DNA of 64,000 bases, from assembly GCF_000934685.1 (NCBI RefSeq), contig NZ_JYNQ01000001.1, forward strand, positions 2,654,501-2,718,500, read 5' to 3'. The translations under genes and the position numbers were made by a program. How positions within the stretch are numbered: position 1 is the first letter of the stretch; every line of letters starts with the position of its first letter. The notes below the pieces were generated by a model. The model was given only the letters and a program-made list of their open reading frames with translations. It ran no database searches and was not told where the DNA came from. The stretch is from Lacinutrix sp. Hel_I_90 (lineage in GTDB: Bacteria; Bacteroidota; Bacteroidia; Flavobacteriales; Flavobacteriaceae). Below are positions 18,467 to 28,108 of this stretch, piece after piece.

Positions 18467-18577
18467 AAATACTATTGCGTTAGTTTCTAAAATTTATAGT
18501 TTATACTTTCACTTCTCGGTGTTAAATCTATGTAAATTTTATGTTAAAAAAAGAGTTCCCCCAGTAATAACAAGCAA

Positions 18578-18591
18578 CGCAAACGTTTTCG
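18578..18591. promoter_or_regulatory. LacI-family operator in the divergent susC/regulator region
   Basis: CGCAAACGTTTTCG contains the 8-bp palindrome AAACGTTT flanked by CG on both sides, the usual form of LacI/GalR-family sites. It sits between susC and the LacI-type gene and is the only such site seen in the interval. Confidence 0.7.
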
Positions 18592-18699
18592 TGTTGACAA
18601 CTTTTTCTGATTGCTGTGTTTTTAACAATTTTTGGCATTCTTTTTTTGATTTTTTGCAACTTTAAGCTGTGATTTTAGGAATTGAGCAATAAAAGCTTG

Positions 18700-18707
18700 T
18701 ATTTTTG
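18700..18707 (+). promoter_or_regulatory. -7 element of the LacI-type regulator gene
   Basis: TATTTTTG matches TAnnTTTG and lies 27 bp before the ATG at 18735. It overlaps the in-frame TTG at 18705, which argues that translation starts at 18735. A good -33 box is not evident. Confidence 0.5.
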
Positions 18708-18734
18708 AGCATATCTACACTTATTTACTTAAAA

Positions 18735-19775
18735 ATGAAACGAAAAGTTACCCTTAAACAAATAGCCAGAGAACTAGATGTTTCAATATCTACAGTATCT
18801 AAAGCGCTTAGAAATAGTGTTGAAATTAGTGAAGACACAAGAGAGAAGGTTCAAGCCTTTGCTAAACTATATAATTACAGGCCTAATAATATTGCACTGA
18901 GTTTAAAAAACAGGAAAACAAAAACAATAGGAATTATTATCCCAGAAATAGTACACCATTTCTTCTCTAAGGTGATTAGGGGCATAGAGCTGGTCGCAAA
19001 TAAAAGAGGGTATAATGTTATTGTAGGTTTATCTAATGAGTCTTTTTCAAAGGAGGTGATAAATATGGAAATGTTGGCGAATGGTAGTATCGATGGTTTT
19101 ATCTTATCGGTTTCTAAGGAAACCCTTAAACTTCAAGATTACCATCATTTTACAGAAACCATTAATCAAGGGATGCCCATTGTGATGTTTGATCGTGTTG
19201 TTAATGAAATTAACTGTGATAAAGTGATTGTAGATGATTTAAAGGGCTCTAAAAAGGTGGTGAATAAATTAGTGGAAAATGGTTGTACAACTATAGCGAT
19301 TATTACCACTAAAGATTATGTAAGTGTAGGAAAGCTAAGAACACAAGGCTATTTAGAGGCATTAGAAGCGCATAATATAAAACCAAAAGCAGATTTAATT
19401 CTTAAAGTGGATGACAACTTGGTTTCAGATGAGAATTTAGAAGTATTAGAGCAGGAGATTGAACACATGTTAAAAAACAATCCTAAGATAGATGGTATTT
19501 TTGCGGTTAATGAATTGTATGCCATCTCTGCCATGAAAGTGGCCAAAAAATTAAAGCGTAATATCCCTGAAGACATACAAGTCGTTGGGTTTACAGATGG
19601 TGTACTCTCAAAACATGCAAGTCCAAGTTTAACAACGGTGAGTCAGCACGCCCAAGAAATGGGAGAGAAAGCGGCGCAACTACTCATAGATAATTTAGAG
19701 GTAGAAGAAGAGGAGGAAACCTATCAAACTGTGGTTATAGAGACCGAATTAATTGAACGTGATTCAACAAAATAG
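18735..19775 (+). CDS. LacI-family transcriptional regulator of the alpha-glucan locus
   Basis: 346 residues. The N-terminal helix-turn-helix (about 3-45, VTLKQIARELDVSISTVSKA) and hinge helix are followed by a periplasmic-binding-protein-like sensor domain (about 60-340). The ATG is chosen over an upstream TTG because that TTG falls inside a promoter-like box. It lies between the divergent susC operon and the MFS-GH65 operon, and a LacI-type site is present. It probably senses maltose or a malto-oligosaccharide and controls both arms. It resembles MalR-type regulators and is unlike the membrane SusR of Bacteroides. Confidence 0.93.
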   Translation: MKRKVTLKQIARELDVSISTVSKALRNSVEISEDTREKVQAFAKLYNYRPNNIALSLKNRKTKTIGIIIPEIVHHFFSKVIRGIELVANKRGYNVIVGLSNESFSKEVINMEMLANGSIDGFILSVSKETLKLQDYHHFTETINQGMPIVMFDRVVNEINCDKVIVDDLKGSKKVVNKLVENGCTTIAIITTKDYVSVGKLRTQGYLEALEAHNIKPKADLILKVDDNLVSDENLEVLEQEIEHMLKNNPKIDGIFAVNELYAISAMKVAKKLKRNIPEDIQVVGFTDGVLSKHASPSLTTVSQHAQEMGEKAAQLLIDNLEVEEEEETYQTVVIETELIERDSTK

Positions 19776-19857
19776 AAATTTTTCGCAGGTATTTTAAAAT
19801 CTTTTATATCTTTACGGCAGATCAAAACAAATATTTTCACTTCTCAACGAAAATAGT

Positions 19858-19883
19858 TTTGATAAGTTTTTTCGCTTATCAAA
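19858..19883 (+). promoter_or_regulatory. Hairpin in the 5' leader of the MFS transporter gene
   Basis: TTTGATAAG (19858-19866) and CTTATCAAA (19875-19883) are perfect 9-bp arms around an 8-nt loop, 24 bp before the start codon. Just upstream, CGAAAATAGTTTTG (19848-19861) resembles a weak LacI-family site. The role is unknown. Confidence 0.4.
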
Positions 19884-19907
19884 TAGTATAAATTTAAACA
19901 TACTATA

Positions 19908-21281
19908 ATGAAAAAACGCACGCTAGGTTTCTGGGAAATCTGGAATATGAGTTTCGGTTTTCTCGGAATTCAATTTGGTTTTGCACTACAGGGAGGCTTT
20001 ATGTCCCGAATATTTCAAACACTAGGAGCAGAAAAAGAGGCTATTCCTCTGTTGTGGATTGCTGCACCTTTAACAGGTTTGTTGGTTCAGCCTATTATTG
20101 GTTATTTGAGTGACCGAACATGGAGTCCAAAATGGGGAAGACGAAGACCTTACTTTCTTTTGGGAGCCATTTTGAGTTCCATCGCTTTGTTTTTTGTGCC
20201 TTACTCTCCAATACTCTGGATGGCAGCAGGCTTTTTATGGATTTTAGATGCTTCAATTAATATTTCAATGGAGCCCTTTAGGGCTCTAGTGGCAGATAAA
20301 TTACCTGAATCTCAACGGTCATATGGGTTCGTTATCCAAACCTTAATTATTGGAATAGGCACCTGGGTAGCCAGTAATTTACCATGGTTAGTTTCTAAGC
20401 TTGGAGTAAGTGATTCTGCAGCGCTAGGCGTTGTTCCTATGTCTGTTAAAATAGCCTTTGCTATTGGTGCTTTTGTGTTTTTATTAAGTATACTTTATAC
20501 GGTTTTTACAACAAGTGAATACCCTCCAGAGGATATGGAGGCGTTTGAAAAAGAAAAAGCTAAAAAAAACAACTTCATACCAGATATTTTAAACAATATT
20601 GGCAATATGCCACTAACGATGAAAAAGTTAGGGGTTATTCAGTTCTTTTCATGGTTTGCATTTTTTACTATGTGGAGTTTAGCAAATCCTGCCTTAACAG
20701 AACATGTTTTTAATACCCCTGCGCCAATAGAGTCAGCTTATGATATGACGGTCTCAGCGCAAGCGGAAGCGTTTAGCGTTGCGAATACCGCTTTTCAAAA
20801 ATCTTCAAATTTAGTAGGATCGGCAATGGGTGTTTATGGTTTGTCATCTATGGCATTTGCACTCCTTTTGGTATTATACACCGCTAAAAGAAGAATTAAT
20901 AGAAAACTAGTGCATATGTTTTCATTAGTTTTAGGAGGCTTTGGGTTTATACTAATGAATTACACATCACCCGAGTATTTAAAATATTGTTTCATTCTTA
21001 TCGGTTTTGCTTGGGGAAGTATTCTGTCAATGCCTTATGCCATGCTGTCAAGTTCAGTAGATCCAAAGAAAATGGGAGTGATCATGGGAATATTTAACAT
21101 GTTTATTGTCATTCCTCAAATTATTGCTGCATTAGGAGGGATTAATTTTATCTCTGGATTACTAGGAGATGAAACCATTAATGCGATGACCGTAGCTGGA
21201 ATAAGTTTAATAATTGCTGGCCTTTGTAATTTATTAATTACAAATAAAAATGCCATTACCTATCAACCCGAAGTACTATAA
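19908..21281 (+). CDS. MFS sugar transporter, probable maltose/malto-oligosaccharide permease
   Basis: 457 residues with about 12 hydrophobic helices. The SLC45-like signatures are visible: the N-terminal FLGIQFGFALQGGFMSRIF, the loop SDRTWSPKWGRRRPY between helices 2 and 3, and MEPFRALVADKLP. The family moves maltose or sucrose with protons across the inner membrane. It is the first gene of an operon with beta-phosphoglucomutase and maltose phosphorylase (2-bp gap to the next gene), which makes maltose the likely cargo. Confidence 0.88.
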   Translation: MKKRTLGFWEIWNMSFGFLGIQFGFALQGGFMSRIFQTLGAEKEAIPLLWIAAPLTGLLVQPIIGYLSDRTWSPKWGRRRPYFLLGAILSSIALFFVPYSPILWMAAGFLWILDASINISMEPFRALVADKLPESQRSYGFVIQTLIIGIGTWVASNLPWLVSKLGVSDSAALGVVPMSVKIAFAIGAFVFLLSILYTVFTTSEYPPEDMEAFEKEKAKKNNFIPDILNNIGNMPLTMKKLGVIQFFSWFAFFTMWSLANPALTEHVFNTPAPIESAYDMTVSAQAEAFSVANTAFQKSSNLVGSAMGVYGLSSMAFALLLVLYTAKRRINRKLVHMFSLVLGGFGFILMNYTSPEYLKYCFILIGFAWGSILSMPYAMLSSSVDPKKMGVIMGIFNMFIVIPQIIAALGGINFISGLLGDETINAMTVAGISLIIAGLCNLLITNKNAITYQPEVL

Positions 21282-21283
21282 AA

Positions 21284-21943
21284 ATGACTAAAAAAGGATT
21301 CATATTTGATTTAGATGGTGTTATCGTAGATACGGCGAAATATCATTTTTTGGCATGGAAAAAATTAGCCAATAGTATTGGTATCGATTTTACGCACCTA
21401 CAAAACGAACAACTTAAAGGCGTGAGTCGTGTAAAATCTTTAGAGAAAATATTAAGCTGGAGTAATAAAGCGATTTCAGAAGATCAATTTAGGGCACTCA
21501 TGGCAAAAAAGAATGAGGAGTATCTGGGATATATTTCTAAAATGGACGCCTCAGAAATTTTACCAGATGTGCCAAAAATATTAGATTTTTTAATAGATCA
21601 AAAACAGTCAATAGCCCTTGGTTCTGCAAGTAAAAATGCAAGAGAAATACTTAAAAAAGTAAAGCTTTTAGAAAAGTTTGAGGCCATTGTAGATGGTAAT
21701 GACGTTTCTAAAGCAAAACCAGATCCAGAGGTGTTTTTAATGGCCGCAAAACAACTTAAAATAAAACCAGAAGACTGTATCGTATTTGAGGATTCAGTAG
21801 CAGGAGTACAGGCAGCGAATACTGCTGGAATGATAGCTATAGGGATAGGTGAAAAAAGTGTGCTTCACGAAGCCCACTTTATATACAATGATTTCACAGA
21901 AATATCTCGGGAATTTTTAACAAACCTAATAAATAGAAAATAA
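21284..21943 (+). CDS. pgmB: Beta-phosphoglucomutase
   Basis: 219 residues, HAD superfamily. FDLDGVIVDTAKYHFLAWKKLA (the nucleophile is the first Asp of DLD) with the cap domain, GSASKNA as motif II, K in SKAKPDPEVF, and VFEDSVAGVQAA as motif IV are all present. It converts beta-glucose 1-phosphate, the product of maltose phosphorylase, to glucose 6-phosphate. The gene lies 2 bp after the transporter and 69 bp before the phosphorylase. Confidence 0.95.
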   Translation: MTKKGFIFDLDGVIVDTAKYHFLAWKKLANSIGIDFTHLQNEQLKGVSRVKSLEKILSWSNKAISEDQFRALMAKKNEEYLGYISKMDASEILPDVPKILDFLIDQKQSIALGSASKNAREILKKVKLLEKFEAIVDGNDVSKAKPDPEVFLMAAKQLKIKPEDCIVFEDSVAGVQAANTAGMIAIGIGEKSVLHEAHFIYNDFTEISREFLTNLINRK

Positions 21944-22012
21944 TAAATTCAAGAGCTTGGGTCCTCTAGATGCGAAACGCTTTAGGGTCTTAGCTCAATT
22001 ATCTTTAAAACA

Positions 22013-24319
22013 ATGAATTTAGATTATATAAAAACCGACCACTGGTCAATTATAGAAGAAGGCTTTAATACCGACCGTGTAAAATCTTCAGAGAGCTTGT
22101 TTAGTATTGGAAACGGAGCCATGGGACAGCGTGCTAATTTTGAAGAAGATTATTCAGGTCCTAGCTTTCAAGGCAGTTATATTGCCGGCGTATATTATCC
22201 AGATAAAACCAGAGTAGGCTGGTGGAAAAACGGCTATCCGGAATACTTCGCCAAAGTTCTAAATGCGCCCAATTGGATTGGGATTAATGTGATTATAAAC
22301 AAGGAAAAGCTAGATTTATTCACCTGCAAAAAAGTAGAACATTTTCGTCGTGAGTTAAATATGAAAGAAGGGTGGTTATCCAGAAGTTTTATAGCGACAC
22401 TTCAAAATGACATGGCTATTAAAGTGGAGGCCAAACGTTTTTTAAGTTTAGATATTGATGAAGTAGGCGCTATAAATTATGCCATTACCCCATTAAATAG
22501 TAATGCTGAAATTTCATTTCTACCCTATTTAGACTCTGGGATTACCAATGAAGATACGAATTGGGATGATAAGTTTTGGGATACTATACATGTAAGTCAT
22601 GAAAATCACCAGGCATTTATTCAGGCGAAAACCATGAAGACCGATTTTTACACCTGTACTTTTATGGAGTCTCAAGTATTTATAAATGGAAATTTGGTGT
22701 TAATAGAGCCCAATATAAATGCAGACGCTACTTATGCTTCTTTTAGTTATGACTATGCGGTAAAAGAAGGAGATACCTATACTATTCATAAATTTGGTGG
22801 CTATACTGTAGATAGAAACCATGATAAGAACGCATTGGTTTCAGCGTCAAAAAACGCACTTGAAAAAGTAAAAGAATTAGGCTTTCACGGACTTTTAGAC
22901 AAGCAAAAACAAGCGTGGGCTAAAATCTGGAATATGGCAGATATTACTATTCAAGGGGATGTTAAAGCACAACAAGGCATTCGTTTTAATATCTTTCATT
23001 TAAATCAGACCTATTCGGGTAAAGATGCGACCTTAAATATTGGACCAAAAGGTTTTACGGGTGAAAAGTATGGCGGAAGTACCTATTGGGATACCGAAGC
23101 CTATTGTATCCCATTTTACATGGCAACCAAAGACCAAGATGTCGCCAGAAATCTTTTAGAATACCGTTACCATCATTTAGAAAAAGCGATTGAAAATGCT
23201 CAGAAGTTAGGGTTTTCAAATGGAGCGGCACTGTATCCCATGGTAACTATGAATGGTGAAGAAAGCCATAACGAATGGGAAATTACTTTTGAAGAGATTC
23301 ATAGAAATGGAGCCATCGCGTTTGCTATTTTTAATTACTATCGTTACACCGGTGATTTTTCTTATATCCCAGAAATGGGCTTAGAAGTACTTATTGGTAT
23401 CGCTCGTTTTTGGCAGCAACGTGCTACCTTTTCAACACTAAAAGAGCATTATGTTATTTTAGGCGTTACAGGCCCTAATGAATATGAAAACAACGTCAAT
23501 AACAATTGGTATACCAATTACATAGCAAAATGGTGTATTAATTACGCTTTAGAAAGTATTGAAAAAGTAAAAGAAGGGTATCCAGAAGATTTCAAAAGAA
23601 TAGAAGGAAAAACTAAAATTTCAGATCAGGAACTACTACAATGGAAAAAGGTAGCAGATGGGATGTATTTTCCTTATTCTGAAAAACATCAGATTTATCT
23701 TCAGCAAGATGGGTTTTTAGACAAAGAACTTGTAACCGTTGCCGATTTACCTAATGAAGAAAGGCCAATAAATCAGAAATGGTCTTGGGACAGGATCTTG
23801 CGTTCACCATACATAAAACAGGCAGACACCTTACAAGGGTTCTACTTTTTTGAAGACGATTTTTCAATGGAAGTATTAAAACGACACTTTGATTTTTATG
23901 AGCCATTTACAGTACACGAAAGTTCGTTGTCGCCATGTGTTCATAGTATACAAGCTGCTAAACTTGGGCGAATGGAACAGGCGTATACCTTCTATTTGCG
24001 TACGTCTCGCTTAGATTTAGACGATTACAACCATGAAGTAGAAGAAGGCTTACATATTACGTCTATGGCAGGAACCTGGATGAGTATTGTAGAAGGTTTT
24101 GGAGGAATGCGTATTAAAGAAAACACCCTGTCCTTTGAGCCAAAAATCCCTAAGCAATGGGAAGGCTATTCGTTTAAAGTGAATTTTAGAAATCAAGTGA
24201 TTAGAGTAAAGGTTAATCAAAAGAAAACCACTTTTGAGCTTGATGGAACTCAGGAATTAGGCATTGTAGTTAATGGAAAAGCGCTAAAATTAGTTCCTAA
24301 TAATCTAACAACGGTATAG
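22013..24319 (+). CDS. GH65 maltose phosphorylase
   Basis: 768 residues, the usual length. The N-terminal beta-sandwich (about 1-270) is followed by an (alpha/alpha)6 barrel with YWDTEAYCIPFY near 358-369. The general acid is E490 in VTGPNEY. It carries out phosphorolysis of maltose to beta-glucose 1-phosphate and glucose. No signal peptide is present, so it acts in the cytoplasm. Pairing with pgmB supports maltose phosphorylase over trehalose or kojibiose specificities, but the latter are not excluded by sequence. Confidence 0.93.
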   Translation: MNLDYIKTDHWSIIEEGFNTDRVKSSESLFSIGNGAMGQRANFEEDYSGPSFQGSYIAGVYYPDKTRVGWWKNGYPEYFAKVLNAPNWIGINVIINKEKLDLFTCKKVEHFRRELNMKEGWLSRSFIATLQNDMAIKVEAKRFLSLDIDEVGAINYAITPLNSNAEISFLPYLDSGITNEDTNWDDKFWDTIHVSHENHQAFIQAKTMKTDFYTCTFMESQVFINGNLVLIEPNINADATYASFSYDYAVKEGDTYTIHKFGGYTVDRNHDKNALVSASKNALEKVKELGFHGLLDKQKQAWAKIWNMADITIQGDVKAQQGIRFNIFHLNQTYSGKDATLNIGPKGFTGEKYGGSTYWDTEAYCIPFYMATKDQDVARNLLEYRYHHLEKAIENAQKLGFSNGAALYPMVTMNGEESHNEWEITFEEIHRNGAIAFAIFNYYRYTGDFSYIPEMGLEVLIGIARFWQQRATFSTLKEHYVILGVTGPNEYENNVNNNWYTNYIAKWCINYALESIEKVKEGYPEDFKRIEGKTKISDQELLQWKKVADGMYFPYSEKHQIYLQQDGFLDKELVTVADLPNEERPINQKWSWDRILRSPYIKQADTLQGFYFFEDDFSMEVLKRHFDFYEPFTVHESSLSPCVHSIQAAKLGRMEQAYTFYLRTSRLDLDDYNHEVEEGLHITSMAGTWMSIVEGFGGMRIKENTLSFEPKIPKQWEGYSFKVNFRNQVIRVKVNQKKTTFELDGTQELGIVVNGKALKLVPNNLTTV

Positions 24320-24372
24320 TTGATTTAAAACACTAAAGAGGTCTCGTTTATCGGTTTCTTTAAAATTATATT

Positions 24373-24636
24373 ATGCTTTTAAGTAAGTCAAGTAAAGAGA
24401 ATATTAGTGGGTTTGATACTGAAAAAAAAGTAATAGAGGCTCACGTTTAGACTATTAAAAATGAAATAGTAGTAATTATTTTGGGTAAAAATGAAAAAGA
24501 AACATTAGATTTAAATCGTTCTAAAGAGTTAAAATCACAAGTAAAAACTTTTAAAAAAGTCATAACTGACGAACCAATATTTTGGAATGATACTTTAAAA
24601 TTAACTCAGAAAGGCAGCTTCATTTTAACCCTTTAA
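24373..24636 (+). pseudogene. Remnant of a small gene interrupted by an in-frame TAG
   Basis: An ATG at 24373 opens 25 codons (beginning MLLSKSSKENISGFD), then TAG at 24448-24450. The same frame stays open for a further 61 codons (with EIVVIILGKNEKETLDL and KTFKKVITDEPIFWND) to TAA at 24634-24636. The composition looks coding and the piece fills an otherwise empty 330-bp gap within a tightly packed operon. I do not recognise the family. Confidence 0.45.
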
Positions 24637-24652
24637 CTAAAATAGAAAAATA

Positions 24653-25636
24653 ATGAAAAAAAACTACTTAATACTCGTTATCGCTATCCTATTGGCATCG
24701 TGTAAACCATTCGATCAAGAGACCGTCTCTAAACAAAATAGAGCAGAAAATAATCTTTCAAACATTAAGGCGGAGACACTTAAAACTGCTGTTATCGCAG
24801 GAGGAGAAATAGAGAGAATTGATAATTTTCCTTCTGTATATACCACACCAAGACCCGTTGATGTTTGGTTGCCTAGAAATTATTCTGAAGATAAAAAATA
24901 TAGCGTTTTATACATGCACGACGGTCAAAATTTATTTGATTCTAATACCACAGAGAACCAACAAGAGTGGATGGTTGATGAGGTTGCTACAAAGTTAATG
25001 GATGATAATAATGTGAAAGATTTTATAGTGGTGGGGGTACATAGTATTGCGAAAACACGTTGGAGGGATTTGTTTCCAGAAAAAGCTTTAGGGTATCTCA
25101 AAGCGGGAGTGAATGATTCAATTTTTCAAGTAGCAATAAATGCAAATGTTGACGCCAAATTAAAAGGGGACGACTACTTAAAATTTATGGTAGGCGAAGT
25201 GAAACCTTTTATAGACGCCACGTATTCAACAAAAAAAGATCAAGCTAACACCTTTGTTTCTGGATCAGGTATGGGTGGACTAATGGCTGCCTATGCCGTT
25301 TGTGAGTACCCTAAAGTATTTGCAGGCGCGGCTTGTTTGTCAACACATTGGACTGGAACCACACCTGAAAAAGATAACCCTGTTCCAAAAGCTATTTTTG
25401 CTTATTTATCTAAAAGTTTGCCGAGCCCTAAAGACCATAAATTTTATTTTGACTTTGGTACCAAAACCATGGATCAATATTATCCGCAATATGAAGACAC
25501 AGTAACAAAAATATTTACTGATGCAGGTTATGACTATTCAAATTTTAGAAATGTAAAATTTGAAGGGGCCGATCATAGCGAAAACGCGTGGCAAAAGCGA
25601 TTTGATATACCATTAACTTTTTTACTCGGTAAGTAA
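24653..25636 (+). CDS. Esterase-like alpha/beta hydrolase lipoprotein with altered nucleophile elbow
   Basis: 327 residues. Lipoprotein signal (LLASC, Cys17). The body has the putative-esterase (esterase D-like) pattern: SVLYMHDGQNLFD near 84-96, the nucleophile-elbow region at 203-210 and a late histidine in GADHSENAW. The family elbow normally reads GSSMGG with the second Ser as nucleophile. Here it reads GSGMGG, so Gly206 occupies the catalytic position. It may be a catalytically dead carbohydrate-binding or scaffolding relative, or use another residue. It lies within the glucan operon, 8 bp before the next gene. Confidence 0.85.
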   Translation: MKKNYLILVIAILLASCKPFDQETVSKQNRAENNLSNIKAETLKTAVIAGGEIERIDNFPSVYTTPRPVDVWLPRNYSEDKKYSVLYMHDGQNLFDSNTTENQQEWMVDEVATKLMDDNNVKDFIVVGVHSIAKTRWRDLFPEKALGYLKAGVNDSIFQVAINANVDAKLKGDDYLKFMVGEVKPFIDATYSTKKDQANTFVSGSGMGGLMAAYAVCEYPKVFAGAACLSTHWTGTTPEKDNPVPKAIFAYLSKSLPSPKDHKFYFDFGTKTMDQYYPQYEDTVTKIFTDAGYDYSNFRNVKFEGADHSENAWQKRFDIPLTFLLGK

Positions 25637-25653
25637 TTGTTGTTTTGAGAAAA

Positions 25654-28059
25654 ATGAAGCCTTTTTTAAAAATTAAAAAACCTGAAATAGTTCTGGTCTA
25701 TATTTTGATGGCTTCATTTTTTTCATTCGCACAAAATGAAAAAAGAACCTATAAAAATTTTGAGGAAAAACCAGGATTTTTTCAAATAACGGTGAGTGAT
25801 GGAACCTATAGAATAGTTAGGTATTCCGCTAAAATTTTAGAAACAACTTTTATTCCTAAAGGAGAAACATACAATAATAAATCTCATGCAGTAGTGCTAA
25901 AAGGAGATAATAGTAATACGATATCCAGAGAAGATGGTCAAAATGTTTATATCATTACCGATGGAATTAAATTAACCATTCAAAAAGAACCTTTTAAAAT
26001 TTCTTATAGTTATAAAGGGAAACCAATTATTTCAGAAAAAGGAGGCTACATAAAAAACGACAGCCTGGAAACCATAAGTTTCAATTTAAAAAGTGATGAA
26101 ATTTTATATGGTGGTGGTGCCCGAGCTTTAGGGATGAATCGTCGTGGGCATAGATTACAATTATACAATAAAGCCCATTACGGTTACGAAAACCGAAGTG
26201 AGTTAATGAACTTTACATTGCCAATTGTACTATCGTCTAATAAATACATGATGCATTTTGATAACGCACCCATTGGTTTTTTAGATTTAGATAGTCATAA
26301 CGATAACACCCTAAGCTATGAAACGATTTCTGGCAGAAAAACGTATCAGGTTATTGTGGGTGATTCATGGTTAGACCTACTAGAGAATTATACCAGTTTA
26401 ACAGGGCGACAACCCTTGCCGCCACGTTGGGCCTTAGGTAATTTTGCAAGTCGATTTGGGTACCATTCACAAGCTGAAACCGAAGCAACTATTGCGAAGT
26501 TTAAAGAAGACCAAATTCCCGTAGATGCTGTTATTTTGGATTTATATTGGTTTGGAAAAGAGATTAAAGGCACGATGGGAAATCTACAGGTTCACAAAGA
26601 TTCCTTTCCAGATTTTAAAGCAATGACCTCTAGGCTAAAACAGCAAGGCGTCAAGACCATCACGATAACAGAGCCTTTTATTTTAACCACGTCAAAGCGT
26701 TGGCAGGAAGCTGTAGATCAAGCTGTTTTAGCAAAAGACGCTATTGGAAACCCCTACCGATATGATTTTTACTTCGGAAACACAGGTTTAATAGATATCT
26801 ATAACCCAAAAGGCAAAGCGTGGTTTCAAAACATATATAAAGAAATGGCTGCTTTAGGTGTTTCTGGTGTGTGGGGAGATTTAGGAGAACCCGAAGTGCA
26901 TCCGTCCAACCTATTACACGCTACAGGCACTGCCGATGAGGTTCATAATACCTACGGTCACGATTGGGCGGGTTTAGTGCAAGAATTTTATGCCAAAGCA
27001 TATCCAAACCAAAGACCTTTTATCTTAATGCGTTCTGGTGCTGCTGGTTCACAACGTTTTGGTATGATACCATGGTCTGGTGATGTCAATAGAACATGGG
27101 GTGGCTTACAAAGTCAAACTGAAATCGCATTACAAATGGGAATGCAGGGTTTGGCTTATATGCATAGCGATTTAGGAGGTTTTGCTGGTGCGAATCTTGA
27201 TGACGCCCTCTACACTCGTTGGTTACAATATGGCGTTTTTCAGCCTATTTATAGGCCACACGGGCAAGAGGAAGTGGCAGCCGAGCCCGTGTTTAGAGCC
27301 CCAAAGGCAAAAGCATTAGCTAAAGAAGCCATCATGTTACGTTATAAATTATTGCCCTATAATTACACATTAGCCTTTTATAATTCACAAACCGGCGAAC
27401 CATTAATGCGTCCATTGTTTTTTGAAGAAGCCGATAATCGGCAAGTATTAACAAACGCTTCAACCTATTTATGGGGGCAGGATTTTTTGGTAACGCCAAT
27501 AACGCAAAAAGGGCTTGCGTCTGTAGACATGTATTTTCCAAGTACCAGTAATTGGTTCAATTTTTATACAGATGAAAAAGTGTCTGGAGGACAAACAAAA
27601 ACAATTAAAACTAAAGAAAACACAATTCCTACTTTTGTTCGCGGAGGTGCATTTATACCAACAGCAAAACCAATGCAAAGTACAAATGAGTATGACGGCA
27701 ATACCTTCGATTTACATTATTATTTTGACGCCTCAGTCAAAGAAAGTGAAAGGGAATTATATAATGATGATGGTAAAACCAGAAATGCATTTCAAAAAGG
27801 GAATTATGAGCGTATGACCTTTGAAGCCGAAACTAAAAAAAGAGTTTTAGAGCTAGAATTTGAAGCAGAACTAGGTGAACATTATTCGGAATCAACGAAG
27901 GCGATAAACGTTATTGTTCATAATTTTCCAAAACAACCAAAACGCATTAAAAGTCATAGAAAAAAGCTTGCGTTTAATTATGAGGCATCATCTAAGACCC
28001 TCACTTTTCCGATAACATGGCATACGACAAAAGAACTAGAAACTAAAATCAGATTTTAA
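25654..28059 (+). CDS. GH31 alpha-glucosidase
   Basis: 801 residues from the ATG at 25654 (an in-frame TTG lies 3 codons earlier). It begins with a signal peptide (ending FFSFAQ). The N-terminal beta-sandwich (about 30-250) precedes a TIM barrel. Counting from that TTG, the nucleophile is D412 in WGDLGEPE and the acid/base is D480 in WSGDVNRTW. A C-terminal beta domain follows. It should remove terminal alpha-glucose from oligosaccharides in the periplasm. The GDLGEP form is common in Bacteroidota GH31 enzymes. Confidence 0.92.
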   Translation: MKPFLKIKKPEIVLVYILMASFFSFAQNEKRTYKNFEEKPGFFQITVSDGTYRIVRYSAKILETTFIPKGETYNNKSHAVVLKGDNSNTISREDGQNVYIITDGIKLTIQKEPFKISYSYKGKPIISEKGGYIKNDSLETISFNLKSDEILYGGGARALGMNRRGHRLQLYNKAHYGYENRSELMNFTLPIVLSSNKYMMHFDNAPIGFLDLDSHNDNTLSYETISGRKTYQVIVGDSWLDLLENYTSLTGRQPLPPRWALGNFASRFGYHSQAETEATIAKFKEDQIPVDAVILDLYWFGKEIKGTMGNLQVHKDSFPDFKAMTSRLKQQGVKTITITEPFILTTSKRWQEAVDQAVLAKDAIGNPYRYDFYFGNTGLIDIYNPKGKAWFQNIYKEMAALGVSGVWGDLGEPEVHPSNLLHATGTADEVHNTYGHDWAGLVQEFYAKAYPNQRPFILMRSGAAGSQRFGMIPWSGDVNRTWGGLQSQTEIALQMGMQGLAYMHSDLGGFAGANLDDALYTRWLQYGVFQPIYRPHGQEEVAAEPVFRAPKAKALAKEAIMLRYKLLPYNYTLAFYNSQTGEPLMRPLFFEEADNRQVLTNASTYLWGQDFLVTPITQKGLASVDMYFPSTSNWFNFYTDEKVSGGQTKTIKTKENTIPTFVRGGAFIPTAKPMQSTNEYDGNTFDLHYYFDASVKESERELYNDDGKTRNAFQKGNYERMTFEAETKKRVLELEFEAELGEHYSESTKAINVIVHNFPKQPKRIKSHRKKLAFNYEASSKTLTFPITWHTTKELETKIRF

Positions 28060-28108
28060 AACACGTGTCGTTCCTGCTACCTAGGAATCTACTTCTATCA
28101 TTAAACAC

